A DNA stretch of 60,086 bases from Corynebacterium sp. ACRPH (GTDB lineage Bacteria; Actinomycetota; Actinomycetes; Mycobacteriales; Mycobacteriaceae), in NCBI RefSeq assembly GCF_022347285.1, contig NZ_JAKRND010000015.1:1-60086 (forward strand), given 5' to 3'. Positions 24,096-34,788 of this stretch are shown here, piece after piece. Numbering within the stretch: position 1 is the stretch's first letter; each line of letters begins with the position of its first letter. Under the pieces are notes generated by a model. That model did no database searches, was not told the DNA's origin, and saw nothing but the letters and a program-made list of their open reading frames with translations. The translations under genes and the position numbers were made by a program.

Positions 24096-25526
24096 GTGCC
24101 TGCTAAGAAAAATATTTCCAACGTCCTTGCCAACCGCTACGCCTCCCCGGAGATGACCGCCATTTGGTCCCCGGAGGACAAGATCATCATGGAGCGCAAG
24201 CTGTGGATCTCCGTCATGAAGGCCCAAGCCGAACTCGGGGTGGAGGTCCCGGCCGAGGCTATCGTAGCCTACGAGAAGGTCATCGAGAACGTAGACCTTG
24301 CATCCATCGCCGAGCGCGAAAAGGTCACCCGCCACGACGTGAAGGCCCGCATCGAGGAATTCAATGCGCTGGCCGGCCAGGAGCACATCCACAAGGGCAT
24401 GACCTCCCGCGACCTGACGGAGAACGTGGAGCAGCTGCAGATCTTTAGTTCCTTGCAGCTGGCCCGCGACAAGGCCGTTGCCGTACTGGCGCGCATCGGC
24501 CGTCGCGCGGCGGAGAACCAATCACTGGTGATGGCCGGGCGCTCGCACAACGTGGCCGCCCAGGCAACGACCTTGGGCAAGCGCTTCGCCTCTGCCGCCG
24601 ATGAGCTGCTGGTGGGGCTCGAGCGCATCGAGGACCTGCTGAGCCGCTACCCGCTGCGTGGCATTAAGGGGCCGATGGGAACCAGCCAGGACATGCTGGA
24701 CCTGGTCGGCGGCGACGAGTCCAAGCTGGCGGAATTGGAAAGCACCATCGCCGAGAACCTGGGCTTCTCCTGCGTATTCGATTCCGTCGGCCAGGTTTAC
24801 CCGCGCAGCCTGGACATGGACGCGCTGAGCGCCCTGGCGCAAATCGGTGCTGCCCTGTCCTCGCTGTCGATGACGATTCGCCTGATGGCGGGCAACGAGA
24901 CCGTCACGGAGGGCTTCAAGGAAGGCCAGGTCGGTTCCTCCGCCATGCCGCACAAGATGAACGCCCGCTCCTGCGAGCGCGTGGGCGGCATGCAGGTCCT
25001 GCTGCGCGGCTACCTGACCATGGCCGCCGACCTGGCCGGTGCGCAGTGGAACGAAGGCGACGTGTTCTGCTCTGTGGTTCGTCGCGTTGCTCTTCCGGAC
25101 GCCTTCTTCACCTTCGACGGCATGTGTGAGACCTTCCTGACCGTCCTGGACGAGTTCGGAGTCTTCCCGGCGATGATCGACCGGGAGCTCGAGCGCTACC
25201 TGCCGTTCCTGGCCACCACGCGCATCCTGATGGCAGCCGTGCGCGCCGGGGTAGGCCGCGAGACGGCCCACGAGCTGATCAAGGAGCACGCCGTGGCGGT
25301 GGCACTGAACATGCGCGAGAACGGTGGCGACCAGGATCTGGTGCAGCGCCTCGCCGGTGACGACCGCTTCCCGCTGGACGAACCGCAGCTGGAGGAGGCT
25401 CTGGCGGATCGCCACGCATTCATCGGCGCGGCCGAGTCCCAGGTGTCCCGCGTTCTGGCGCGCATCGAGGAAGTTAAGAACCGCCACCCGGAGGCCGCTG
25501 CCTACACGCCGGGCGAGATTCTGTAG
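24096..25526 (+). CDS. purB: adenylosuccinate lyase
   Basis: PurB splits SAICAR to AICAR and adenylosuccinate to AMP. 476 residues of the fumarase/aspartase superfamily: signature [12 protein letters not shown] (the flexible catalytic loop), [36 protein letters not shown] start at 24096, with TAAACT (24083-24088) 7 bases before it and no ribosome site, so leaderless initiation is likely. It precedes purC by 77 bases; each appears to have its own promoter. Confidence 0.95.
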   Translation: MPAKKNISNVLANRYASPEMTAIWSPEDKIIMERKLWISVMKAQAELGVEVPAEAIVAYEKVIENVDLASIAEREKVTRHDVKARIEEFNALAGQEHIHKGMTSRDLTENVEQLQIFSSLQLARDKAVAVLARIGRRAAENQSLVMAGRSHNVAAQATTLGKRFASAADELLVGLERIEDLLSRYPLRGIKGPMGTSQDMLDLVGGDESKLAELESTIAENLGFSCVFDSVGQVYPRSLDMDALSALAQIGAALSSLSMTIRLMAGNETVTEGFKEGQVGSSAMPHKMNARSCERVGGMQVLLRGYLTMAADLAGAQWNEGDVFCSVVRRVALPDAFFTFDGMCETFLTVLDEFGVFPAMIDRELERYLPFLATTRILMAAVRAGVGRETAHELIKEHAVAVALNMRENGGDQDLVQRLAGDDRFPLDEPQLEEALADRHAFIGAAESQVSRVLARIEEVKNRHPEAAAYTPGEIL

Positions 25527-25603
25527 CTGCGGAAACGCCGAAGATTCGCACAGTTCCGGCCACAAATAGTCAAATGCCTGGTACAGGGCTACACTGTCTA
25601 CTC

Positions 25604-26497
25604 ATGCGTCCAGAACTGTGCGAGTACGAGCACCATTCCGCAGGTAAAGTGCGGGAGATCTACGAAGTCGACGAGGACAACCTGCTGATGGTTGTCAGTG
25701 ACCGGATCAGTGCCTACGACTACGTCCTTGATACTGAGATCCCAGACAAGGGTCGGGTGCTCACTGCCGTGAGCGCTTTTTTCTTTGACGAGATCGATTT
25801 CCCCAACCACCTGGCCGGTGCGTTGGATGACGAGCGGATCCCCGAGTACGTCCTCGGCCGCGCCATGCTGTGCAAGAAGCTGGATATGATCCCCTTCGAG
25901 TGCGTGGCCCGCGGTTACCTGACCGGCTCTGGCCTGAAGGAGTACCAGGAAACCGGCAGCGTGTGCGGTGTGGAGCTGCCCGAAGGGCTCGTGGAGGCCT
26001 CCCGCCTGCCGGAGCCGATTTTCACCCCGGCCACTAAGGCCGAGCTGGGTGACCACGACGAGAATGTGAGCTTCGACGTGGTCGTTGAGGCTTTGGGGGA
26101 GGAGCGCGCTACCGAGCTGCGCGAGGCGACCCTTTCGATCTACAAGAAGGCCGCCGCCATTGCCGAGGAGCGCGGCCTGATCCTCGCCGATACCAAGTTC
26201 GAGTTCGGCTTGGATGCCGACGGCACCCTGGTGCTGGCCGATGAGGTTCTGACACCGGACTCCTCCCGCTACTGGCCCGCCGAGGGCTACGAGGAGGGCA
26301 AGGTGCAGCCCAGCTTCGATAAGCAGTACGTGCGCAACTGGCTGACCGGTCCGAAGTCCGGCTGGGACAAGTCCGAGGGCACGCCCCCGCCGCCACTGCC
26401 GGGCTCCGTGGTGGAGGCCACCCGCTCGCGCTACATCGAGGCCTACGAGAAGCTATCCGGCAAGCGCTTCTCCGACTGGATCGGCCAGTGCGTCTAG
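25604..26497 (+). CDS. purC: SAICAR synthetase
   Basis: PurC condenses CAIR with aspartate using ATP. 297 residues with [54 protein letters not shown] and [15 protein letters not shown], all diagnostic. Start ATG 25604, chosen over an in-frame ATG at 25574 because TACACT (25590-25595) ends 8 bases before it and the protein then begins as PurC normally does. Confidence 0.96.
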   Translation: MRPELCEYEHHSAGKVREIYEVDEDNLLMVVSDRISAYDYVLDTEIPDKGRVLTAVSAFFFDEIDFPNHLAGALDDERIPEYVLGRAMLCKKLDMIPFECVARGYLTGSGLKEYQETGSVCGVELPEGLVEASRLPEPIFTPATKAELGDHDENVSFDVVVEALGEERATELREATLSIYKKAAAIAEERGLILADTKFEFGLDADGTLVLADEVLTPDSSRYWPAEGYEEGKVQPSFDKQYVRNWLTGPKSGWDKSEGTPPPPLPGSVVEATRSRYIEAYEKLSGKRFSDWIGQCV

Positions 26498-26547
26498 GCG
26501 ACTGCAGCCCCAACCAATTCGGCTCCCAGTAGTCCTGTCTGAGTAGC

Positions 26548-28785
26548 ATGGCGCGTATGCCTAATAACGACGCGCCCCAGAAAGCTAATAACCCGATCGC
26601 GGCCCCGCCGATCGCCAAGCAGGTGCCGCACACCCGCACCTTCCACGGCCGCGAGTTCGTCGACAACTACGAGTGGTTGCGTGACAAGGAAAATGCGGAA
26701 GTCCGCCAGCACCTAGAGGCGGAAAACGCCTGGACCCTCCAGCAGACGGAGCACCTCAAGCCCCTGCAGGATCGCCTGTTCGAGGAAGTTAAGGCGAGGG
26801 TGCAGGAGACGGACATGTCCCTGCCCGTGCGTTCCGAGGGCTGGTGGTACTTCTCCCGCACTGAGGAAGGCAAGAGCTACGGCACCATGTGCCGCGTTCC
26901 CATCGCCGACGAAAACGACTGGACCCCGCCGACGATTGAGCCCGGCATCCCCGCGCCGGGCGAGGAGACTTTCCTGAACTGCAACGCCCTAGCCGAGGGC
27001 AAGGAGTTCTTTAGCCTGGGCGCGGCCAGCGTGACCAAGGACGGCACGCGCTTGGCCTATTCGGTGGATGAGACCGGCTCCGAGCGCTTCACCCTGCGTA
27101 TCCGCGACCTCACCACGGGGGAGGACCTGGAAGACGAGATCGAGGATGTCTTCTACGGCGCCACCTGGGTAGGCAGGGATACCGTGTACTACCAGCGCGT
27201 GGATGAAGCGTGGCGACCGCACGAGATCTGGCGCCACACAGTCGGTGAGGGCGTCGATAAAGACGAGCTGGTGTACCGCGAAGACGACGAACGATTCTGG
27301 ACGGGCGTGGCAACCACCCGCTCCGAGCGCTACCTGCTGGTCCACACGGGCTCGAAGATGACCAGCGAGGTGTGGTACCTCGACCTGGAGGATCCGAATG
27401 CCGAGCTGACCTGCGTGATCCCGCGCGAAGCCGACGTGGAGTACGGAGTGGATCACGCAGTTGTGGGCGGCCAGGACATGTGGCTGGTGCTGCATAACAA
27501 GACCGGTGCGAACAGCGAGCTCGGCTACCACCCAACCGGCCAGATTGCCGCGTGGGACGACGTACAGGCGCTTGTGCCGCACCGCGAGGACGCGCGCCTG
27601 GAGGGCGTGGATGTCTTCAGCGACCACATTGTCCTCGAAGCTCGGGAGAATGCGCTGGAGACCAGCTACATCATGAAGCTTGGTGACGCCGACACCTCGA
27701 CCGTTGACTCTTCCTCCCGGGCCTTCGGCGAGTTCGAGCGGATCGAGTTCCCCGGGGAACTCTGCGGGGTTGGCGCCGTCGGCAACAGCGAATGGGAGAG
27801 CCCGGTGCTGCGCGTGGCCTACACTGCCTTCACGACTCCGCCGCGTATCTACGACATCGACCTGGCGACGGGGGAGAAAATCCTGCGCAAGGAACAGCAG
27901 GTGCTGGCCGACCCGGACGGCCGGGAGTTCGATCCCGCGCAGTACACCTCGCAGCGGCTGTGGGTTAAGGCCGAGGACGGCGCGCGCATCCCGGTATCCC
28001 TCATCCACCGCACGGACGTGGACATCACTCAGGCCAACCCGGTGCTGCTGTACGGCTATGGTTCCTACGAGAACTGCATCGACCCGGGATTCTCCCTGTT
28101 CCGGCTGTCCATGCTGGACCGCGGTGTGGTGTACGCCATCGCGCACGTTCGCGGCGGCGGCGAGATGGGCCGACTGTGGTACGACCACGGCAAGGGGCTG
28201 GAGAAGCGCAACACGTTTACGGACTTCGTGGCCGTCGCCGACCACCTGCTGCGCGAGGGTATGACCACCCGCGAGCAGATGGTGGCCGAGGGCGGCTCCG
28301 CCGGCGGCATGCTGATGGGTGCGGTGGCCAACCTGGCGGGCGATCGCTTCGCGGGCATCGAGGCCGTGGTTCCTTTCGTGGACCCGCTGACCAGCATGCT
28401 CATGCCGGAGCTGCCGCTGACCGTAACGGAGTGGGACGAGTGGGGCGACCCCTTCCACGACCCGCAGGTCTACGACTACATGGCGGGCTACGCTCCTTAT
28501 GAGAACGTCTCAGCCGACCTGGCCTATCCGCCGATCCTGGCGGTGACCAGCCTGAACGACACCCGCGTGCTGTACGTGGAACCCGCGAAGTGGGTGGCCA
28601 AGCTGCGTGAGGTGGGGGCCGAGGATACGCTGCTGCGCATCGACATGGAGGCCGGCCACGGCGGCGTATCTGGCCGCTATGCCAAGTGGCGCCAGGCGGC
28701 CTTCGAGACCGCCTGGGAGCTGGACAGGATGGGCGCCACCGAGCTGCTGGTGAAGAACACGTCCGACGAGGGGGCGAGCCTTTAA
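26548..28785 (+). CDS. ptrB: oligopeptidase B (prolyl oligopeptidase family, S9A)
   Basis: A cytoplasmic serine peptidase that cuts small peptides after basic residues. 745 residues: N-terminal HTRTFHGREFVDNYEWLRD, seven-bladed propeller (about 80-430), then the hydrolase domain with GYGSYENCIDPGFS, AHVRGGGEMGRLWYDHGK, catalytic Ser in AEGGSAGGMLMGAV, Asp in LNDTRVLYVEPAKW and His in AGHGGVSGRY. The acidic residues around SLNDTR and PFVDPLTSML favour oligopeptidase B over prolyl oligopeptidase. It sits inside the purine region between purC and purS without functional link, as I recall it does in other corynebacteria. Confidence 0.93.
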   Translation: MARMPNNDAPQKANNPIAAPPIAKQVPHTRTFHGREFVDNYEWLRDKENAEVRQHLEAENAWTLQQTEHLKPLQDRLFEEVKARVQETDMSLPVRSEGWWYFSRTEEGKSYGTMCRVPIADENDWTPPTIEPGIPAPGEETFLNCNALAEGKEFFSLGAASVTKDGTRLAYSVDETGSERFTLRIRDLTTGEDLEDEIEDVFYGATWVGRDTVYYQRVDEAWRPHEIWRHTVGEGVDKDELVYREDDERFWTGVATTRSERYLLVHTGSKMTSEVWYLDLEDPNAELTCVIPREADVEYGVDHAVVGGQDMWLVLHNKTGANSELGYHPTGQIAAWDDVQALVPHREDARLEGVDVFSDHIVLEARENALETSYIMKLGDADTSTVDSSSRAFGEFERIEFPGELCGVGAVGNSEWESPVLRVAYTAFTTPPRIYDIDLATGEKILRKEQQVLADPDGREFDPAQYTSQRLWVKAEDGARIPVSLIHRTDVDITQANPVLLYGYGSYENCIDPGFSLFRLSMLDRGVVYAIAHVRGGGEMGRLWYDHGKGLEKRNTFTDFVAVADHLLREGMTTREQMVAEGGSAGGMLMGAVANLAGDRFAGIEAVVPFVDPLTSMLMPELPLTVTEWDEWGDPFHDPQVYDYMAGYAPYENVSADLAYPPILAVTSLNDTRVLYVEPAKWVAKLREVGAEDTLLRIDMEAGHGGVSGRYAKWRQAAFETAWELDRMGATELLVKNTSDEGASL

Positions 28786-28853
28786 CAACTCGACGCTCAG
28801 ATGTAGGGCGGGTGTTACCTCCCGTTCACCTGTGTTGTGCAGGCTAAGTACCT

Positions 28854-29588
28854 ATGAGCCCCGCACAGACCGTCCCCAACGCCCAGCGTGCCCCCCGCGT
28901 TTTGTTGACCATCACGGGTCTGCGCCAGGACACGGTGACCGCGGCCGAGAAAATGCGGGATGCAGCGCGGGCGCTGGACCTGCACGCCGGTTTGGTGCTG
29001 ACAGTGCAGGGGCCGAACTGGCGGCTGAAGGATGACCAGGCGGCGCTGGAACTGTTCCACGATTCCGCTGCCCGCGGCCACGAGCTGCTGCTCGGCGGGC
29101 TCGGGCCGCTGGGTGGGGCGCACGGCAAGGGGGAGTTCCACCGGCTCGGCCGCCACGAGGCAACCCTGCGGCTCTCCGCCGCCACCCGCCAGCTGGATGC
29201 TCTCGGGTTGAGCCCGAAGGCCTTCGCCCCGACTCGTTGGCTGGCGTCGGAGGACGCTTTGCAGGCCGCCGGCGAGGTGGGTTTCGCAGTCGCGGCGGAT
29301 GCGTACACCATCCGGGACCTCATCAATGAAAAGCGCCATCCGGTGCGTGTGCTCGCGTTCGGCGATGGCTTTGGGTCGGTGAAGTGGTGGCGTCGCAACG
29401 TCCTCAACAGCGCGCGCCGCAGCGCCGCAAAGGGCAAAGACATCCGCCTTTCCATCAGCGCGGCGAAGGCCGGAAAGGACGACGTGGCGGGCGATATGCT
29501 GCGCATTCTCGAGTTGCTGCGCGAGGCCGGCTACGAGTCCGCGAACTACTGCGATTACGTGGAACGCCAGCAGGCATCTGTAGCTTAA
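28854..29588 (+). CDS. DUF2334-like / polysaccharide deacetylase-fold protein
   Basis: A 244-residue protein starting RVLLTITGLRQDTVTAAEKM, with alternating strands and helices, HELLLGGLGPLGG (about 77-89), GEFHRLGRHEATLRL, FAPTRWLASEDALQAAGEVGF and ILELLREAGYESANYCDYVE. The FxxPxW...AL...GF pattern and the barrel-like spacing resemble DUF2334 (NodB-fold deacetylases). The usual N-terminal H/D metal pair of active deacetylases is not evident (GLRQDT, LGGLGPLGG), so activity is doubtful. Located between ptrB and purS. Function unknown. Confidence 0.6.
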   Translation: MSPAQTVPNAQRAPRVLLTITGLRQDTVTAAEKMRDAARALDLHAGLVLTVQGPNWRLKDDQAALELFHDSAARGHELLLGGLGPLGGAHGKGEFHRLGRHEATLRLSAATRQLDALGLSPKAFAPTRWLASEDALQAAGEVGFAVAADAYTIRDLINEKRHPVRVLAFGDGFGSVKWWRRNVLNSARRSAAKGKDIRLSISAAKAGKDDVAGDMLRILELLREAGYESANYCDYVERQQASVA

Positions 29589-29668
29589 GGGTGCGGTCGC
29601 CCAGCAGTGTTACGATGGGGCGGTAACCTACCGGGAAATTACCGCAAAGCTGGGAGAATGTAGAAGCC

Positions 29669-29923
29669 ATGGCTCGTGTTGTCGTCAACGTTATGCCCAA
29701 GAAGGAAATCCTCGATCCGCAGGGTCAGGCCGTCGTTCGTGCCCTGGGCCGCATCGGCATCAGTGGGGTAGAGGACGTGCGTCAGGGGAAGCGCTTTGAG
29801 CTGGAGGTCGGCGAGGGGGTCTCGCGCGAGGATCTGGAGAAGATCGCCTCCGACCTGCTGGCAAACACCGTGATCGAGGACTACGACGTGGTTATCGAAG
29901 GCGCAGATGTGGAGGCTAAGTAA
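29669..29923 (+). CDS. purS: FGAM synthase subunit PurS
   Basis: PurS is the small bridging subunit of the three-part formylglycinamidine ribonucleotide synthase. 84 residues: ARVVVNVMPKKEILDPQG at the start and RQGKRFELEV, matching the family in size and pattern. First of the purS-purQ-purL operon; its TAA is followed directly by the purQ GTG. A -10-like TACGAT lies near 29609. Confidence 0.93.
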   Translation: MARVVVNVMPKKEILDPQGQAVVRALGRIGISGVEDVRQGKRFELEVGEGVSREDLEKIASDLLANTVIEDYDVVIEGADVEAK

Positions 29924-30595
29924 GTGACCATCCGCATTGGAGTGATCACCTTCCCCGGCACCCTCGACGATGTCGATGCCGTGCGCGCAGTGCGCCTGGC
30001 GGGTGCGGAGCCGGTGGGGCTGTGGCACGCAGACGAGGACCTGAAGAACGTCGACGCTGTGGTTGTCCCCGGCGGCTTTTCCTACGGCGACTACCTGCGC
30101 GCCGGTGCCATCGCCGCTATCGCCCCGGCAATGAAGTCCGTGGTGGCCGCCGCGGAGCGCGGTACCCCGGTGCTGGGGATCTGCAACGGCTTCCAGATTT
30201 TGCAGGAAGCCGGCCTGCTGCCAGGTGCCCTCACCCGTAACGAGGGGCTGCACTTCGTGTGCCGCGACATCTACCTGGAGGTGGAAAACACTTCCACGGC
30301 ATGGACCAACCAGTTCGCCGAGGGCAGCAAGATCCTGGTGCCGTCCAAGCACGGTGAGGGGCGCTTCCAGGCCAGCGACGAGACGCTGGAGCGCCTGGAG
30401 GGTGAAGGTCGCGTGGTGTTCCGCTACGTCGAGAACCACAATGGTTCCCGCAACTCGATCGCCGGAGTGTGCAGCGATAACGGTCGCGTGGTTGGCCTGA
30501 TGCCGCACCCGGAGCACGCCGTGGAAACCCTGACCGGCCCGTCCTTGGATGGCCTGGGGCTGTTCCAGTCCGTTCTGTCCACGCTCGTTTCCTAA
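29924..30595 (+). CDS. purQ: FGAM synthase glutaminase subunit PurQ
   Basis: PurQ releases ammonia from glutamine for PurL. 223 residues, class-I glutamine amidotransferase: nucleophile Cys in [12 protein letters not shown], with His and Glu in [25 protein letters not shown] is typical. GTG start immediately follows the purS stop codon, so translation is coupled; purL starts 31 bases after the stop. Confidence 0.95.
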   Translation: MTIRIGVITFPGTLDDVDAVRAVRLAGAEPVGLWHADEDLKNVDAVVVPGGFSYGDYLRAGAIAAIAPAMKSVVAAAERGTPVLGICNGFQILQEAGLLPGALTRNEGLHFVCRDIYLEVENTSTAWTNQFAEGSKILVPSKHGEGRFQASDETLERLEGEGRVVFRYVENHNGSRNSIAGVCSDNGRVVGLMPHPEHAVETLTGPSLDGLGLFQSVLSTLVS

Positions 30596-30626
30596 TCTTT
30601 CTTCTTACAAGGAGCACCCGATCCTC

Positions 30627-33056
30627 ATGATTCACAACGACACGGTCGCCGATGCTAAGGCCAACCCGGACCTGGAGCAGCCGTATCACGAGCTGGGCCT
30701 AAAGGACGACGAGTACGCGCGCATCAAGGAACTGCTGGGCCGCCGTCCGACCGATGCGGAGCTGGCCATGTACTCCGTCATGTGGTCCGAGCACTGCTCG
30801 TACAAGTCCTCGAAGACGCACCTGCGCTACTTCGGTGAGACCACGACCGAAGAGATGAAGTCCAAGATGCTCGCCGGTATCGGTGAGAACGCTGGCGTGA
30901 TTGACATCGGCGATGGCCACGCGGTGACCTTCAAGGTTGAGTCCCACAACCACCCCTCTTATGTGGAGCCCTACCAGGGCGCAGCTACCGGCGTGGGCGG
31001 CATCGTCCGCGACATCATGGCAATGGGCGCGCGCCCGGTGGCTGTGATGGATCAGCTGCGTTTCGGCCCGGCCGACTTACCGGATACCCAGCGCGTGCTG
31101 CCCGGCGTGGTCGCGGGTGTGGGCGGTTATGGCAACTCTCTGGGGTTGCCGAACATTGGCGGCGAGACTGTTTTTGACGCCACCTACGCGGGTAACCCGC
31201 TAGTAAATGCACTGTGCGTGGGCACTTTGAAGACCGAAGACCTCAAGCTGGCCTTCGCCTCTGGCACGGGCAACCGAGTGATCCTTTTCGGCTCCCGCAC
31301 GGGTCTGGACGGCATCGGTGGCGTGTCCGTGCTGGCCTCGGACACCTTTGAGGAAGGCGCAGAGCGCAAGCTGCCCGCCGTGCAGGTGGGCGACCCCTTC
31401 GCGGAGAAGGTACTGATTGAGTGCTGCCTGGACCTGTACCGCGCCAACGTGGTGGTGGGTATTCAGGACCTCGGCGGCGCCGGGCTTTCCTGTGCCACCG
31501 CAGAGCTGGCTTCCGCTGGCGACGGCGGCATGCACATCAACCTGGACAATGTGCACCTGCGCGCCGAGGGCATGACCGCCGCGGAGATCTTGTCCTCCGA
31601 GTCGCAGGAGCGCATGTGCGCCGTCGTGGAGCCGGAGAACGTGGATGCGTTCATGGAGATCTGCCGCAAGTGGGACGTGCTGGCCTCCGACATCGGCAGC
31701 GTGACCGACGGCGAGCACCTTGTCATCGAACACTGCGGTGAAATCGTGGTGGACGCTTCGGCGCACACCATGGCTGAGGAAGGTCCGGTCTACGAGCGCC
31801 CCTACGAGCGCCCGGCGGAGCAGGAAGAGCTGAACGAGGCCCGCGGCGTGGAGCTGCCGGAGACCTCCCAGGAGGTTCGCCAACAGATCCTGGACCTGGC
31901 GGCCTCCCCGGCGCTGTGCTCCCGCGAGTTCATTACCGAGCAGTATGACCGCTACGTGCGCGGCAACACTGTTGCGGCCAAGGACGCGGACGCGGGCGTG
32001 CTGCGCATCGACGAGGAGACCGGTCGCGGCATCGCCGTTTCTACCGACGCCTCCGGCCGTTACACCCGCCTGGATCCCCGCACTGGCGCCCAGCTGGCGT
32101 TGGCTGAGGCCTACCGCAACGTCTCCGTCACGGGCTCCACTCCGGTGGCAGTGTCCAACTGCCTGAACTTCGGTTCCCCGGAGGATCCGGGCGTGATGTG
32201 GCAGTTCCGCGAGGCCGTGCACGGCCTGGCCGATGGTTGCAAGGAGATGGGCATTCCGGTCACCGGCGGCAACGTCTCCTTCTACAACCAGACCGGCGAC
32301 ACCGCCATTCTGCCGACCCCGGTCATCGCGGTGCTGGGCACCATCGACGACTGCGCTCGCCGAATTCCACAGCAGCTGCCGAAGCCGGCTGCCGAGGGGG
32401 AGAAGCAGGAGGAGTACCACCTGGTCCTGGTGGGCGCGGAAACCCGCGGGGAGCTCGGCGGCTCCATCTGGCAGCAGGTCGTCCACGACGAGCTGGCCGG
32501 CATGCCGCCGCAGGTGGACCTGTCCGTGGAGCAGCGCCTGGGCGCCTTCATCACCGCGCAGCGCGACAAGATCGTCGCCGCCCACGACCTCTCCGAGGGC
32601 GGCCTGTCGCAAGCTGTCGTAGAGCTGGCAATCCAGTCCGGCCGCGGAGTGGCCGTGAACCCGATGCTCAGCCAGCACGAGTCCGCCGCCGTGGAAGGTC
32701 GCACGCTGGCTCAGCAGGCGGCAGTGGGGCTGTTCTCCGAGACTGCCTCCCGCGTGCTGCTGGCAGTGCGCAGCGAGGACTACGGCGACCTGATGCGCGA
32801 ACTGGCTGAGACCGGCCTGACCGGCGGCTGGATCGGCCTGACCGGCGTGAACGACGCGGCAGACCAGCCGGTCATTCGCTTTGGCTCCGGCGTGTACCCG
32901 GTGCTGCCCTTCGGCGGGGAGGTCGAGCTTGACCCGGCCAAGGAGCACGACGAGGACTTCGACGTCGTTATCGCCCTGGAGGCGGCCGAGAATGCGTGGA
33001 CGTCCACGCTGCCCGCGCTGTTTAGCCACGCGGCAGGCAACAACTCCGTCATCTAA
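30627..33056 (+). CDS. purL: FGAM synthase large subunit PurL
   Basis: PurL carries out the ATP-dependent amidation of FGAR to FGAM. 809 residues, the short form without its own amidotransferase domain: [32 protein letters not shown] (the ATP/substrate loop), [26 protein letters not shown] and [17 protein letters not shown], i.e. two tandem AIR-synthase-like halves. Start ATG 30627 has AAGGAG upstream; an in-frame ATG at 30549 lies inside purQ and is unlikely. Confidence 0.96.
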   Translation: MIHNDTVADAKANPDLEQPYHELGLKDDEYARIKELLGRRPTDAELAMYSVMWSEHCSYKSSKTHLRYFGETTTEEMKSKMLAGIGENAGVIDIGDGHAVTFKVESHNHPSYVEPYQGAATGVGGIVRDIMAMGARPVAVMDQLRFGPADLPDTQRVLPGVVAGVGGYGNSLGLPNIGGETVFDATYAGNPLVNALCVGTLKTEDLKLAFASGTGNRVILFGSRTGLDGIGGVSVLASDTFEEGAERKLPAVQVGDPFAEKVLIECCLDLYRANVVVGIQDLGGAGLSCATAELASAGDGGMHINLDNVHLRAEGMTAAEILSSESQERMCAVVEPENVDAFMEICRKWDVLASDIGSVTDGEHLVIEHCGEIVVDASAHTMAEEGPVYERPYERPAEQEELNEARGVELPETSQEVRQQILDLAASPALCSREFITEQYDRYVRGNTVAAKDADAGVLRIDEETGRGIAVSTDASGRYTRLDPRTGAQLALAEAYRNVSVTGSTPVAVSNCLNFGSPEDPGVMWQFREAVHGLADGCKEMGIPVTGGNVSFYNQTGDTAILPTPVIAVLGTIDDCARRIPQQLPKPAAEGEKQEEYHLVLVGAETRGELGGSIWQQVVHDELAGMPPQVDLSVEQRLGAFITAQRDKIVAAHDLSEGGLSQAVVELAIQSGRGVAVNPMLSQHESAAVEGRTLAQQAAVGLFSETASRVLLAVRSEDYGDLMRELAETGLTGGWIGLTGVNDAADQPVIRFGSGVYPVLPFGGEVELDPAKEHDEDFDVVIALEAAENAWTSTLPALFSHAAGNNSVI

Positions 33057-33153
33057 GGTGCCGAAGAGTAAGGCGCTGAAGAGCTAGAGCCCCTTTTGCT
33101 ATGCGCCGTGCGGAGCATGCAGCGGGCGGGAGTAGCGCCCGGCTCCCCGGGCG

Positions 33154-34209
33154 TTACTCCACGAAGCGGAAGTCGCGGTTGCTGGGGCTCACCAGCGGCC
33201 GCGGCAGGAACTCCTTGCGCAGGTTACGCAGCGTGGCGGCGTGCTCCTCCAGGCGCTTATCCTCGCTGGTCACCGGCGTGTACTTGCGTGCCTGCAGCGG
33301 GTTGCCGTCCAGGTCGATGGCGATGTACGTCATGGATGCGTGGATGGCCACCGGCAGGTTGCCCTTGCCCTCGCGCGGGTCGCCCGCGCGCAGGTGCACC
33401 ATCACCGTCATCGAACGCTCGTCGGTGCGCACCAGGCGTGCATCCACCTCCACGAGGTCACCGATGTGCACCGGGCGGTAGAAGCGAATGCCACCGGCGT
33501 ACACCGCGGTGGTGCGCTCACCGGTCCACTGCATGGTGCAGGCGGTGGCCGCCTCGTCGATCCATTCCATGGCGGTACCACCGTGCACGTTGCCGCCCCA
33601 GTTCACGTCCGTCGGCTTCGCCAGGAACCGGTTCACCAGCTCCGGCGCGGTGGACTTTTCGGTGTAGGTCTGGCGCAGCATCTCCTCTTCGATGGCCTTG
33701 CGCAGCTGGATGCGGGAAAGCGCGGCATCTTCCACGCGCTTTTCCTCGTCGGTCGTCGGCACGTAGGAGGGGATCTGCTTGGACTTACCGTTTTCGTCCA
33801 GGGCGACGAAGATCACCAGGCAGTCGCAGGCGCGGGTGAACACGCCCTCGCGCGGGTCGGCGGACAGCACCTCGTTGACGATGTGCATGGAGCTGCGGCC
33901 GGTGTAGGCGATGCGGCTGCGGACCTCCACCATGTGGCCCGAGGGGATCGGGCGGGTGAAGTGGATGTGGCCCACGTAGGCGGTAACGCAATAAGACTGA
34001 GCCCAGCCGACGGCGCAGGCGTAGGCGGCCTTATCGATCCACTCCAGTACGCGCCCGCCGTGTACGCCCATCGCCCCTGCCATCAGCACGTCCGTCGGAG
34101 CGGCGAGAAAGCGCAGCGTCACCTTTGGGCTGCGCTCTTGGGGAGCCTCCGCCGTGTTATCAGATGCATTGTGCTCGCTCGGGGTGGTGTTTTCTGCGCT
34201 GTCCGCCAC
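33154..34209 (-). CDS. tandem hotdog-domain acyl-CoA thioesterase
   Basis: A 351-residue protein with two hotdog domains of the YciA/ACOT type: the first with GVHGGRVLEWIDKAAYACA (about 48-66) and HFTRPIPSGHMVEVRSRI, the second with NVHGGTAMEWIDEAATACT and RFYRPVHIGDLVEVDARL. The repeated HGG...EWIDEAA helix carries the usual active-site Asp and the paired domains mimic a dimer. It hydrolyses acyl-CoA; chain length preference is unknown. The GTG start at 34209 follows AAGGAAGG. It is the only gene of the purine region on the minus strand and separates purL from purF. Confidence 0.88.
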   Translation of the reverse strand: MADSAENTTPSEHNASDNTAEAPQERSPKVTLRFLAAPTDVLMAGAMGVHGGRVLEWIDKAAYACAVGWAQSYCVTAYVGHIHFTRPIPSGHMVEVRSRIAYTGRSSMHIVNEVLSADPREGVFTRACDCLVIFVALDENGKSKQIPSYVPTTDEEKRVEDAALSRIQLRKAIEEEMLRQTYTEKSTAPELVNRFLAKPTDVNWGGNVHGGTAMEWIDEAATACTMQWTGERTTAVYAGGIRFYRPVHIGDLVEVDARLVRTDERSMTVMVHLRAGDPREGKGNLPVAIHASMTYIAIDLDGNPLQARKYTPVTSEDKRLEEHAATLRNLRKEFLPRPLVSPSNRDFRFVE

Positions 34210-34310
34210 GGGTCACTGCCTTCCTTAAAATCCCTGTACTAAATTCCCTGTACTTCTTTTGTGTTCAACTCCCCAATACTAACGCGCCCCACACTTCGGC
34301 GTTCGTTAGA

Positions 34311-34335
34311 GCACTACAATTTCCGCACTACAATT
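34311..34335 (+). promoter_or_regulatory. duplicated -10 region (GCACTACAATT twice)
   Basis: GCACTACAATT occurs at 34311-34321 and 34325-34335, a 14-base period, each containing a perfect TACAAT -10 hexamer. The second (34329-34334) ends 8 bases before ATG 34343, which fits a [15 protein letters not shown]; the first would give a 14-base leader. Confidence 0.6.
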
Positions 34336-34342
34336 CCCAGGC

Positions 34343-34723
34343 ATGAAGCATTTACATGGCCCGGAACTATCCGCCGTTGCTCGCAACGCCGTTGAAGCGG
34401 TATTGCCTTGGGTGAATAACCCCGCGGAGCAGCCGCGTCCGCCACGTGCCGACGTAGCTGCGGCGGTTCGCCTGTCCGCGGCTGTCCTGGAGGAGCTGGC
34501 CCCCGGCCATTCCGTCGAGGTGCGCATTCCTCCCTTTGCCGCCGTCCAGTGCATCGCGGGCCTGGAGCATCGCCGTGGCACTCCGCCCAATGTGGTGCAG
34601 TGCTCACCGATTACGTGGTTGCGCTTGGTGGTGGGGGTTGAGGATCTTTCTGGTTCGGACGCCGACACTTCCGGCACCCGCGCCTCCGCCATCGCCAAGC
34701 ACCTTCCACTGTTGAGAATGTGA
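34343..34723 (+). CDS. sterol-carrier-family-like small protein
   Basis: A 126-residue actinobacterial protein found before purF in many relatives and usually labelled sterol carrier family protein. Visible parts: an N-terminal helix (LSAVARNAVEAVLPWV), a Pro-rich linker, RLSAAVLEELAPGHSVEVRIPPFAAVQCIAG and the strand-like NVVQCSPITWLRLVVG. No catalytic motif. It may bind a lipid or be a structural adaptor; the link to purine synthesis is positional only. Confidence 0.7.
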   Translation: MKHLHGPELSAVARNAVEAVLPWVNNPAEQPRPPRADVAAAVRLSAAVLEELAPGHSVEVRIPPFAAVQCIAGLEHRRGTPPNVVQCSPITWLRLVVGVEDLSGSDADTSGTRASAIAKHLPLLRM

Positions 34724-34788
34724 GGTCGCTCAGCCGGCGAAAGGGCATCCCTTTGGGTTAGTGCGGATGGGCTAGTAGAGTCGGCATA

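Noticed and set aside
26989..28458. 489-residue open frame antisense to oligopeptidase B
   Set aside because: Shadow frame; the sense strand carries a complete catalytic triad and all peptidase motifs.
31200..33029. 609-residue open frame on the minus strand across purL
   Set aside because: It is the antisense shadow of purL, whose sequence is fully conserved; high G+C lengthens such frames. Its translation is low-complexity His/Gly/Val/Leu-rich with no family feature.
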